This document shows positions 1-6,377 of a stretch of 9,274 nt of DNA, piece after piece. Every line of letters begins with the position of its first letter. Position 1 is the stretch's first letter. The translations under genes were made by a program, and so were the position numbers. The stretch is from an uncultured Eubacteriales bacterium (GTDB lineage: Bacteria; Bacillota; Clostridia; Peptostreptococcales; Anaerovoracaceae). Below the pieces are notes generated by a model. That model had not been told where the DNA came from, searched no databases, and saw only the letters and a program-made list of their open reading frames with translations. The stretch lies in assembly GCA_902766185.1 (NCBI GenBank), contig CACXCQ010000099.1:1-9274 (forward strand). Reading direction: 5' to 3'.

Positions 1-1634
1 CCAACGGCATCCGCAAGACCTACCGGAAGCTCTACTGGACCAACATGGGGAAGATGCTGAACCTGCTCTTCGACATCGAGGACGGTGTGGAGAGAATGAA
101 GGAGATCGGCGCGCAGATCATGGAAGAGCATGACCTGTATCCCATCATCGCTGACGACAACGGCTACAAGGAGAAGGAGCGCGAGCTGCTGAAGAAGATC
201 ATCGATGAGAAGTTCATCGATCGCCTGCAGAAGAAGTCCACGGTATATGCCCTTCAGGAAGCGGACAGAAGCACGTATCAGGCCATGGAAGCCTTTATCC
301 ACAACCTGAACACCATGCATTCCCGTGCCGGCGCGCAGGTCCCGTTCTCTTCGATCAACTTCGGAACGGACACTACCCCGGAAGGAAGAATGGTCATCAA
401 GAACATCCTTCTGTCCATCGAGGCAGGACTGGGCCACGGGGAGACAGCGATCTTCCCGGTGAGCATCTTCAAGGTGAAGGAAGGGATCAACTACAATCCG
501 GAGGATCCCAACTACGACATGTTCAAGCTGGCCATGAAGGTTTCTGCCAAGCGCCTGTTCCCCAACTTCGCGTTCATCGACGCGCCCTTCAACCTGGCGT
601 ACTACAAGCCCGGTGATCCCAACACGGAGATCGCCTACATGGGCTGCCGTACCCGCGTCATCGGCAACGTCCACGATCCCTCCAGACAGGTGGTGGGAGG
701 CAGAGGAAACCTCAGCTTCACGTCCATCAATCTGCCCAGGATCGCCATCCGGGCACACGGAGACGTGGAGTGGTTCTTCGAGGAGCTCGAGCGCAAGGTC
801 AGACTGTGCATGGATCAGCTGATGGAGCGTTACCGGATCCAGGCGGCCAAGAAGGTCAAGAACTATCCCTTCCTGATGGGGCAGGGAGTATGGATCGACT
901 CCGACAGCCTGTCCGAGGAGGACGAGGTAGGTGAGGTGCTGAAGCACGGAACGCTGTCCGTGGGATTCATCGGTCTCGCGGAAGCGCTGAAGGCCCTCAT
1001 CGGCGCTCACCAGGGCGAAACGGATGAGGCGCAGACGCTGGGTCTGGAGATCATCGGATTCATGAGAAAGCTCATGGATGACGAGAGCAAGCGCACCGGC
1101 TTCAACTACACGCTGCTGGCCACCCCCGCAGAGGGACTGTCCGGCAGGTTCGTCCGCATCGACAGAGCCAAGTACGGCGTGATCGAGGGCGTTACCGACA
1201 GAGATTACTACACCAACTCTTTCCATATTCCGGTGTACTACAACATCAACGCCTTCGAGAAGATCAAGAGGGAGGCGCCGTATCACGCCCTGACCAACGC
1301 CGGCCATATCAGCTACATCGAGCTGGACGGCGATCCCACGAAGAATCTGGAGGCATTCGAGCAGGTCGTCCGCTGCATGAAGGAGAGCGGCATCGGCTAT
1401 GGCTCCATCAACCACCCGGTGGACCGGGATCCGGTATGCGGATACACCGGCATCATCGACAATCAGTGCCCCTGCTGCGGCAGGACCGAGGATGACGGGG
1501 ATCTGGGCTTCGAGCGGATCCGCCGGATCACCGGATATCTCGTCGGCACCATGGACAAGTGGAACGACGCCAAGACCGCTGAGGAGAAGGATCGGGTCAA
1601 GCACAGCCTGGGCGACGGCATGGAGACCCTGTAG
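1..1634 (+). CDS. nrdD: Anaerobic (class III) ribonucleoside-triphosphate reductase, 5'-truncated by window edge
   Basis: Large subunit of the oxygen-sensitive ribonucleotide reductase, which reduces ribonucleoside triphosphates to deoxynucleotides with a glycyl radical installed by NrdG. The reading frame is open from base 3, so the gene begins outside the window; the ATG at 45 is internal. About 543 codons are visible, against roughly 700 for the family, so the N-terminal part (and any ATP-cone) is missing. Numbering from the ATG at 45, the thiyl-radical cysteine is C201 in MGCRT, and the radical glycine is G497 in RITGYL. Their 296-residue spacing agrees with what I recall for E. coli NrdD (C384 to G681). 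A zinc-ribbon region lies at 465-478 (VCG then CPCCG), with Asp462 where E. coli has the first cysteine. The protein ends 32 residues after the radical glycine, as expected. The second active-site cysteine of formate-type enzymes would lie upstream of the window. Confidence 0.96.
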   Translation, partial: NGIRKTYRKLYWTNMGKMLNLLFDIEDGVERMKEIGAQIMEEHDLYPIIADDNGYKEKERELLKKIIDEKFIDRLQKKSTVYALQEADRSTYQAMEAFIHNLNTMHSRAGAQVPFSSINFGTDTTPEGRMVIKNILLSIEAGLGHGETAIFPVSIFKVKEGINYNPEDPNYDMFKLAMKVSAKRLFPNFAFIDAPFNLAYYKPGDPNTEIAYMGCRTRVIGNVHDPSRQVVGGRGNLSFTSINLPRIAIRAHGDVEWFFEELERKVRLCMDQLMERYRIQAAKKVKNYPFLMGQGVWIDSDSLSEEDEVGEVLKHGTLSVGFIGLAEALKALIGAHQGETDEAQTLGLEIIGFMRKLMDDESKRTGFNYTLLATPAEGLSGRFVRIDRAKYGVIEGVTDRDYYTNSFHIPVYYNINAFEKIKREAPYHALTNAGHISYIELDGDPTKNLEAFEQVVRCMKESGIGYGSINHPVDRDPVCGYTGIIDNQCPCCGRTEDDGDLGFERIRRITGYLVGTMDKWNDAKTAEEKDRVKHSLGDGMETL

Positions 1635-1689
1635 GGTGCCATGCCGGCCTGGCAAAGGCAGGTCGTCCGAACTCGTGAGAACATAAATA

Positions 1690-1726
1690 AAAGAGCTGTT
1701 GCAGATGCAACAGCTCTTTGTTTTTT
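1690..1726 (+). terminator. Intrinsic terminator, probably bidirectional, between convergent nrdD and rpmB
   Basis: A perfect 13-bp stem, AAAGAGCTGTTGC (1690-1702) with GCAACAGCTCTTT (1707-1719), encloses a 4-base loop. On the plus strand it is followed by G and a run of six T, a classic Rho-independent terminator 55 bases after the nrdD stop. On the minus strand the same stem is followed by a T-rich tail (TATTTATG), 25 bases after the rpmB stop, so it can also end rpmB transcription. Confidence 0.93.
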
Positions 1727-1744
1727 CATTGTTTCGCTCTGATC

Positions 1745-1936
1745 TTAAACGGCGCGGTTGACTTTGCCGGATCTGAGACAACGTGTGCAAACCTTGGCTC
1801 TTCTGACCTTGCCGTCTTCTTCGATTCTGACGGTCTGGATATTTGCATTCCACTTTCTTCTCGTATGTCTGTTCGAGTGGGAAACGTTGTTTCCGGAAAC
1901 CTGTCCTTTACCGCAAATCTCGCACTTTCTTGACAT
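1745..1936 (-). CDS. rpmB: Large ribosomal subunit protein bL28 (zinc-binding form)
   Basis: Ribosomal protein L28, 63 residues, a small basic protein of the 50S subunit. The start at 1936 gives the standard N-terminus [11 protein letters not shown]. It is preceded by AAGGAGGTG (1943-1951) at 6-base spacing, a near-ideal ribosome binding site. The frame stays open upstream to 2035, but that extension lacks L28 similarity and begins about at the transcription start. Two cysteine pairs, C5-C8 and C50-C53, form the CxxC...CxxC zinc site, so this is the zinc-containing (C+) type; a zinc-independent paralogue elsewhere in the genome is possible. [10 protein letters not shown] (residues 20-29) is the typical conserved core. 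It lies on the minus strand downstream of nrdG but has its own strong promoter. In many Firmicutes rpmB is divergent from and adjacent to the Asp23-family gene; here nrdG lies between them. Confidence 0.97.
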   Translation of the reverse strand: MSRKCEICGKGQVSGNNVSHSNRHTRRKWNANIQTVRIEEDGKVRRAKVCTRCLRSGKVNRAV

Positions 1937-2040
1937 CTGCCGCACCTCCTTCACTAGAATATGATCAGCCCATGGCGTCATTTCATTCAGAATATGTCCG
2001 AAGCACTCAAAAGACAAGGCAGAGCGCCCGAACAAATGAC

Positions 2041-2069
2041 ATTATAGCATAGGGAAGTTAGCGGCACAA
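2041..2069 (-). promoter_or_regulatory. rpmB promoter
   Basis: Read on the minus strand, a perfect -10 box TATAAT (2041-2046) lies 17 bases after a weak -35 box TTGTGC (2064-2069, three of six matches). The predicted start near 2034 gives a leader of about 98 bases before the rpmB ATG. Inside that leader the 8-mer CATATTCT occurs twice (plus-strand positions 1956-1963 and 1989-1996). No known riboswitch or L28 autoregulatory element was recognised. Confidence 0.7.
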
Positions 2070-2090
2070 GAACTTTTTTTGCCGCTTTTT
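2060..2090 (+). terminator. Hairpin with T-tract pointing along the plus strand, between nrdG and rpmB
   Basis: AGCGGCA (2060-2066) pairs with TGCCGCT (2080-2086) across a 13-base loop; a run of five T (2086-2090) and T-rich sequence follow on the plus strand. On the minus strand, the direction of nrdG and rpmB, no T-run follows the stem, so it is a poor nrdG terminator. It would instead stop plus-strand transcription from running antisense into nrdG. It also overlaps the rpmB -35 region. Confidence 0.45.
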
Positions 2091-2605
2091 CAGTTTTCTT
2101 CCCAGAGGACCACGTGCCCCGCGGCGCGTGTGGCGTTCATGTCGATGAGGCGCTGGTTGCGGCTCCCGCGGAACTGCAGAGTGAGATCCCGCTGGTCCAG
2201 GATGAACGGCCCGTCGATGAGAAGATCTGTCAGGTCCAGCAGCTCCTTCAGGGCGGGATCCTGCTTTTCGCGCTCGAGAAGCTGCTCATAGGTGAAGCCG
2301 GTGAACACCGTGATGTCCATGCCCCGGGCCTTTACTGCCTTTGCGAGCTCGGCGAAACCCTCCGTCTGGCAGAGAGGCTCCCCTCCGGAAAACGTGACGC
2401 CCTTAAGCAGGGGATTCTCGTCGATGGCGGCCAGGATCTTCTGGATGCTGACTTCGTTTCCCCCGTTGAAATCGTGGGTCTCCGGATTGTGGCAGCCCGG
2501 ACAGTTGTGGGGGCAGCCCTGGCAGAAGACGGCGAAGCGGATGCCGGGTCCGTCCACGATGGATTCTCTCATGATGCCGGCGATTCTCAATGTCGATTCA
2601 CTCAT
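2090..2605 (-). CDS. nrdG: Anaerobic ribonucleotide reductase-activating protein (radical SAM)
   Basis: The radical SAM activase that abstracts hydrogen from the NrdD glycine to create the glycyl radical. It has 171 residues, normal for NrdG. The cluster motif CX3CX2C is C31-C35-C38 (in QGCPHNCPGC), followed by the SAM-contacting GGE at 74-76 in FSGGEP. The C-terminal FRGSRNQRLIDM block is typical of NrdG. The start at 2605 is preceded by AAGGAG (2617-2622) at 11-base spacing, somewhat long but with no better in-frame choice. Its partner nrdD lies beyond rpmB on the opposite strand, so the two cannot share an operon here. The gene has its own promoter and ends 42 bases before the rpmB -10 box, with no clear terminator in its own direction. 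Read-through into rpmB is therefore possible. Confidence 0.97.
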   Translation of the reverse strand: MSESTLRIAGIMRESIVDGPGIRFAVFCQGCPHNCPGCHNPETHDFNGGNEVSIQKILAAIDENPLLKGVTFSGGEPLCQTEGFAELAKAVKARGMDITVFTGFTYEQLLEREKQDPALKELLDLTDLLIDGPFILDQRDLTLQFRGSRNQRLIDMNATRAAGHVVLWEEN

Positions 2606-2630
2606 TTCGTTTCATGCTCCTTCGTCCTCA

Positions 2631-2659
2631 AGTATAGCCGATTCTGAAAAAGATGGCAA
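2631..2659 (-). promoter_or_regulatory. nrdG promoter
   Basis: On the minus strand, TTGCCA (2654-2659, five of six matches to TTGACA) lies exactly 17 bases before TATACT (2631-2636, five of six matches to TATAAT). The predicted start near 2624 leaves a 19-base leader that carries the ribosome binding site. The -35 box coincides with the probable -35 region of the divergent Asp23-family gene. No clear NrdR-box pair was recognised. Confidence 0.75.
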
Positions 2660-2682
2660 CCTGAGCCGGATTATGGTATGAT
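2653..2682 (+). promoter_or_regulatory. Promoter of the Asp23-family gene, extended -10
   Basis: TATGAT (2677-2682) is preceded by TG at the extended -10 position (TGG TATGAT, 2674-2682). A modest -35 box ATGGCA (2653-2658, four of six matches) lies 18 bases upstream. Counting the last -10 base as -7 puts +1 at 2689, the A of the ATG, so the transcript would have no leader. The -35 overlaps that of nrdG on the other strand. Confidence 0.6.
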
Positions 2683-2688
2683 GTCAAT

Positions 2689-3087
2689 ATGTTTGATAGA
2701 ACCAACGAGATCGGAAAGATACATTTCTCAGAGAATGTCATATACAAGATCTGCACGGATGCGGTGAACAAGACCGGCGATGCCAGGATCCAGAACTACA
2801 AGGGACGCTACACGGCGAAGAAGCCGGGTCTTCTGAACGCCTTCTCCTCGGGGGAGGAGGATTATGATGACATCGAGCTTGAGCAGACGGAGGACAGCGT
2901 TCGGATCACCGTTTACATCGTGGTCCGCTTCGGCGTCAGCATCAGCAACGTGGCTGCCGGCATCATCGACCACATCTATGAGCAGATGGAGGAGGTCATG
3001 GGCGTGAAGCCTGCCTTTGTGCGGGTCATCGTCACGGGAACTGCCTCCAAGACCATCGCGAAGCGGCACATCGAGTTCAGCAGATAG
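2689..3087 (+). CDS. Asp23/Gls24 (DUF322) family envelope stress-response protein
   Basis: A 132-residue member of the Asp23/Gls24 family (YloU-like in Bacillus). Family members are small alpha/beta proteins linked to cell-envelope stress; the molecular role is unclear. The family pattern is visible: NEIGKIHFSENVIYKI (residues 6-21), a beta-rich stretch VRITVYIVVRFG (71-82), then a helix IDHIYEQMEEVMG (93-105) and FVRVIVTGT (110-118). No membrane segment or signal peptide is evident. No Shine-Dalgarno sequence precedes the ATG at 2689, and no alternative start appears early in the frame; the N-terminus also fits the family. With the promoter placed as above, the message looks leaderless. In many Firmicutes this gene is followed by fakA/yloV (DAK-type fatty acid kinase subunit); here recG follows after 6 bases. 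Confidence 0.88.
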   Translation: MFDRTNEIGKIHFSENVIYKICTDAVNKTGDARIQNYKGRYTAKKPGLLNAFSSGEEDYDDIELEQTEDSVRITVYIVVRFGVSISNVAAGIIDHIYEQMEEVMGVKPAFVRVIVTGTASKTIAKRHIEFSR

Positions 3088-3093
3088 GGTGCG

Positions 3094-5181
3094 GTGAAGG
3101 AAATGCGTTTACAGGATCCTGTCACAGAGCTGCGGGGCGTCGGCCCGAAGAAGGCGGAGGCCCTGTCAAAACTCCATATCGAAACGGTGGAGGACCTGAT
3201 CCGGCTGCTTCCCAGGACCTACGAGGACAGGCGGCAGGTGACCCCCATCGCGCAGCTTGAGGCGGGGAAGACGGTCACGGTGATGGGCCGGGTCGAAAAG
3301 CTCATCGACAACTATTATCGCAGAGGAAGGAAACAGATGCTGAGAGTGCTGGTATCCGACGAAACCGGAGCCCTCGACATACTGTTTTTTAATGCCCGTT
3401 TCCTGAAGCGGGCCTTTCAGGTGGGACGGACGTACGCCTTCTACGGGACGGTCACCGAGACCGGCAGGGGGCGGAGCCTGGTGCATCCCCAGTTCACCCC
3501 GGCGGAGGAGCGTGAGGAGGGGATACTGCCCATCTACCCGCTGACCCGCGGAATATCCCAGAGAGAGATGCGCGCCTGGCAAAGGCTGGCGGAAGAGGTC
3601 TATCCCCAGATCGAGGAGGACCTCCCCGAGGAGATTATTGACGGGGAATTCACGGACGGGGGGCTCATGGATCCGGCGTCGGCTCTGCGGAACCTTCACT
3701 TCCCCGAAGACCGGGAAAGCTACCTCCGGGCGAAGTACCGGATGATCTTCGATGAGCTGTTCGTCCTGCAGACCGGGATCCTGGCGGTGAGAAACAGAAG
3801 CTCCGCCGGAAGAGGCATCGCCTTCAGCCGGGAACCTGTGGAAGAGGAATACATCAGTTCCATGCCGTTCCCTCTGACCGGAGCCCAGAGGCGGGTCGTG
3901 AAGGAGATCATGGATGATCTTGTTTCAGAACGGGCCATGAACAGGCTGGTCCAGGGGGATGTGGGATCCGGCAAGACTGCCGTGGCCCAGATCGCCATGT
4001 ATAAGGCGGTCAGAAGCGGCTATCAGGCGGTTCTCATGGCACCGACGGAGATTCTTGCCAGACAGCACTATCAGGGCATCAGAGAGGATTTCTCGCGGCA
4101 TGGGATCGAAGTGGGATTCCTGTCCGGAAGCATGAAGGCGGCAGAGCGCAGACAGGTCCTGGAGGGACTTTGCGACGGCTCGATCCATGTCCTCGTGGGG
4201 ACCCATGCGGTGATCCAGCCGGAGGTCAGCTTCAAAAGGCTCGGGCTGGTGATCACCGATGAGCAGCACCGCTTCGGCGTGGATCAGCGGATCCGGCTGA
4301 GGGAGAAGGGCGGAGACTCATCCGAAGAGCCGAACGTGCTGGTGATGACTGCAACACCCATCCCCAGGACCCTGGCCGTGGTGCTCTACGGGGATCTGGA
4401 CATTTCTGTCATCGACGAGATGCCGCCGGGAAGGACCCCCATCGCCACCAGAAGCACCGATGAGAGCCACCGGGAGGACTGCTACCGGTTCGCCCAGAGG
4501 CAGATGGAGCAGGGGAGACAGGTGTACGTGGTCACGCCCCTGATCGAAGAGTCCGACAGCATGGATGTGCGATCGGCGGAGGCTGTGGCGGAGGAGCTGA
4601 GCACCCGCTTCGACGGAAGGCACGGATGCGGATTCTTCTGCGTCGCTCTGCTCCACGGGAACATGAAGCAGGCGGAAAAGGACCGGATCATGGAGGAGTT
4701 TCACGACGGTCAGATCGACCTTCTGGTGTCCACCGTGGTCATCGAGGTGGGTATCAACGTGCCTAACGCCACGGTAATGATCATGGAAAACGCGGAACGC
4801 TTCGGACTTGCCCAGATGCATCAGCTCAGGGGCAGGGTCGGACGGGGGACCAGCAAGTCCTTCTGCTTCCTCATCAGCCAGGGCTCATCGGAGGTCGCCC
4901 GCCAGCGTGGGGAGATCATGGAGAAATCGACGGACGGGTTCTTTATCGCCGAGGAGGACCTGAAGCTGAGGGGGCCGGGAGATATCTTCGGCACCAGACA
5001 GCACGGGCTTCCGGCTCTGTACATCGCGGATCTGGTCCGTCACGCCGAGATCCTGCAGGAGGCGCGGGAGAAAGCGCAAAAGCTGGTAAAAGAGGACCCG
5101 GAGCTTAGCCGGCCGGAACACGCACCGCTTCGCAGCAGGGTTCTTCGGCTCTTCGGCGGGGAGCTGTCGCTGGATCTGTAG
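3094..5181 (+). CDS. recG: ATP-dependent DNA helicase RecG
   Basis: A 695-residue superfamily 2 helicase/translocase that remodels stalled replication forks and branched DNA; the length is normal. The N-terminal wedge region begins with an RGVGPKKAEAL motif (residues 14-24). Helicase motifs appear in order: Walker A GDVGSGKT (288-295), DEQH box (389-392) in place of DEAD/DEAH, motif III TATPIPRT from 419, and motif VI QLRGRVGRG (577-585). The C-terminal TRG-type block FGTRQHGLP lies near 632-640. Nothing essential is missing. The GTG at 3094 gives the longest form, with only a weak AGGGTG upstream. An in-frame ATG at 3103 has AAGGA one base away, too close to work well, so the start is uncertain by three codons. 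The 6-base gap after the Asp23-family stop suggests co-transcription and coupled translation. Confidence 0.97.
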   Translation: MKEMRLQDPVTELRGVGPKKAEALSKLHIETVEDLIRLLPRTYEDRRQVTPIAQLEAGKTVTVMGRVEKLIDNYYRRGRKQMLRVLVSDETGALDILFFNARFLKRAFQVGRTYAFYGTVTETGRGRSLVHPQFTPAEEREEGILPIYPLTRGISQREMRAWQRLAEEVYPQIEEDLPEEIIDGEFTDGGLMDPASALRNLHFPEDRESYLRAKYRMIFDELFVLQTGILAVRNRSSAGRGIAFSREPVEEEYISSMPFPLTGAQRRVVKEIMDDLVSERAMNRLVQGDVGSGKTAVAQIAMYKAVRSGYQAVLMAPTEILARQHYQGIREDFSRHGIEVGFLSGSMKAAERRQVLEGLCDGSIHVLVGTHAVIQPEVSFKRLGLVITDEQHRFGVDQRIRLREKGGDSSEEPNVLVMTATPIPRTLAVVLYGDLDISVIDEMPPGRTPIATRSTDESHREDCYRFAQRQMEQGRQVYVVTPLIEESDSMDVRSAEAVAEELSTRFDGRHGCGFFCVALLHGNMKQAEKDRIMEEFHDGQIDLLVSTVVIEVGINVPNATVMIMENAERFGLAQMHQLRGRVGRGTSKSFCFLISQGSSEVARQRGEIMEKSTDGFFIAEEDLKLRGPGDIFGTRQHGLPALYIADLVRHAEILQEAREKAQKLVKEDPELSRPEHAPLRSRVLRLFGGELSLDL

Positions 5182-5218
5182 CATATACGAATACGACGTT
5201 TGATCAGGAGGAAATAGC

Positions 5219-5755
5219 ATGAGAGTCATCGCAGGCATATACAAAGGCAGGAAACTGGAGTCGCCGGAAAACCGCGATATCCGGCCCACTACGGATAAGG
5301 CGAAGGAAGCGCTGTTCAGCATCTTAAGCAACGATATCCCCGGGGCCCGGGTGCTGGATCTGTTTGCCGGAAGCGGGGCGCTGGGCATCGAGGCCCTGTC
5401 CCGGGGAGCGAAGGAGTGTGTCTTCGTGGACCACTCCCGGCAGAGCATCAGCCTCATCCGAAAGAACCTCGCGGCCTGCGGGGCGGGAGACGAGGCCAGG
5501 GTGCTGACCGGGGACTACCGCCGGATTCTGGCTGGCCTTTCCGGAAGCTTCGATGTGATCATCATGGATCCTCCCTACGGGCAGGGGCTCATGGACGAGG
5601 CCTTCCGGCTGATCGGTGAACAGGGGCTTCTGGCGGAGGACGGGATCATCGTCTGCGAACACCGCAAGGAGGAGGTCCTGCCGGAGGAGATCTGCGGATT
5701 CGTCCGCGAAAAAGAACGCAGATATGGTATCGTGAAACTCACGATATATCGTTGA
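5219..5755 (+). CDS. rsmD: 16S rRNA (guanine(966)-N(2))-methyltransferase RsmD
   Basis: A 178-residue SAM-dependent methyltransferase that methylates G966 of 16S rRNA on the assembling small subunit. The N-terminus MRVIAGIYKGRKLESP and the following RPTTDKAKEALFSIL are family hallmarks. SAM-binding motif I is VLDLFAGSG (45-53), an acidic residue D71 ends the second strand (VFVD), and the catalytic motif IV DPPY is at 117-120. The start at 5219 has AGGAGGA (5206-5212) at 6-base spacing. It follows recG by 37 bases with no terminator between, so it probably belongs to the same transcript. A perfect 8-bp inverted repeat (TATCGTGA-AAC-TCACGATA, 5728-5746) lies in its last codons, and its stop codon sits inside the probable coaD -35 box. 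Confidence 0.96.
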   Translation: MRVIAGIYKGRKLESPENRDIRPTTDKAKEALFSILSNDIPGARVLDLFAGSGALGIEALSRGAKECVFVDHSRQSISLIRKNLAACGAGDEARVLTGDYRRILAGLSGSFDVIIMDPPYGQGLMDEAFRLIGEQGLLAEDGIIVCEHRKEEVLPEEICGFVREKERRYGIVKLTIYR

Positions 5756-5780
5756 AACACATTTCAGTATATGATAAGAT
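5752..5780 (+). promoter_or_regulatory. Probable coaD promoter overlapping the rsmD stop codon
   Basis: TTGAAA (5752-5757, five of six matches to TTGACA) is followed after 17 bases by TAAGAT (5775-5780, four of six matches to TATAAT). The TGA stop of rsmD (5753-5755) is part of the -35 box. A start near 5787 leaves about 20 bases of leader, enough for the coaD ribosome binding site. An overlapping TATGAT (5770-5775) is a less well spaced alternative -10. Confidence 0.55.
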
Positions 5781-5806
5781 AACTTACGGAAACGGAAGGA
5801 GCGTCG

Positions 5807-6322
5807 ATGCAGACCAAAGCGATTTTTACCGGATCCTTCGATCCGCTGACCAATGGACATATCGACATCATCACCAGAGCAGCCCGGATCTTTGACGAAC
5901 TTACGGTGGGCATCATTTCGAATCCCGCCAAGGTTCCCCTGTTTCCCATCGAAGAGCGGCAGGAGATGATCACCGAGGCGCTGCAGGATCTGCCCAACAT
6001 CAAGGTCGTTCATTTTTCAGGGCTTCTGGCGGATTTCGTCAACCGTGGCGGCTACAATGTGGTGGTGCGGAGTATGCGCAGCGTTGCGGACTTCGAGTAC
6101 GAGGTGCCCATGGAGCGGATGAACGGAAAACTCTACAACGATGGTGTTGAAACGGTTTTCCTGATGGCGGATCCACAGTATACGTTCCTCAGTTCCAGCA
6201 TGGTTAAAGAGGTCCATTCCCTGGGCGGAAGCATCGAGGGTCTGGTGCCGGAGGAGATAAGAAGACGCATGGACGCGGCCCGGGCAGCGAAACAGGCGGC
6301 GGACCAGCCTTTGCAGAAATAA
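5807..6322 (+). CDS. coaD: Phosphopantetheine adenylyltransferase
   Basis: PPAT, 171 residues, catalyses the penultimate step of coenzyme A synthesis: 4'-phosphopantetheine plus ATP gives dephospho-CoA and pyrophosphate. The nucleotidyltransferase signature TGSFDPLTNGH (8-18) includes the TxGH motif with H18. NPAK (39-42) supplies the usual lysine, and R88/R91, DFEYE (95-99) and LSSSMVKE (128-135) follow the family pattern. Two spots differ from the common bacterial consensus as I recall it: VVRSMRSV where RGLRAV is usual, and VPMERMN where QMAxMN or QLAxMN is usual. AAGGAG (5796-5801) lies 5 bases before the ATG. The pairing with rsmD is widespread. It is probably expressed both from the upstream operon and from its own promoter. 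The last 15 or so residues form a polar, Ala/Gln-rich tail. Confidence 0.96.
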   Translation: MQTKAIFTGSFDPLTNGHIDIITRAARIFDELTVGIISNPAKVPLFPIEERQEMITEALQDLPNIKVVHFSGLLADFVNRGGYNVVVRSMRSVADFEYEVPMERMNGKLYNDGVETVFLMADPQYTFLSSSMVKEVHSLGGSIEGLVPEEIRRRMDAARAAKQAADQPLQK

Positions 6323-6377
6323 TGTGATCGGTACGGCCTGTCGGACGGGCTGATAAAGATAGATACGGGAGGATGAC

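Noticed and set aside
45..47. ATG at 45 as the nrdD start
   Set aside because: The frame is open upstream to the window edge with plausible NrdD residues (NGIRKTYRKLYWT), and the family needs a much longer N-terminus.
1937..2035. 33-residue N-terminal extension of L28
   Set aside because: The frame is open, but it starts about at the predicted transcription start, has no similarity to L28, and a near-perfect ribosome binding site precedes the internal ATG at 1936.
2061..2085. GCGGCA/TGCCGC arms shared by this hairpin and the ackA palindrome at 8352-8365
   Set aside because: The spacing differs (13 versus 2 bases) and short G+C-rich arms recur by chance in such a genome, so a common regulator is not supported.
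2682..2687. Perfect TTGACA on the minus strand near the nrdG promoter
   Set aside because: No -10-like hexamer lies 16-18 bases downstream; the TTGCCA-17-TATACT pair fits nrdG far better.
5324..6013. Minus-strand open frame of 229 codons across rsmD and coaD
   Set aside because: It is antisense to two well-conserved genes and the intergenic promoter, with no recognisable domain.
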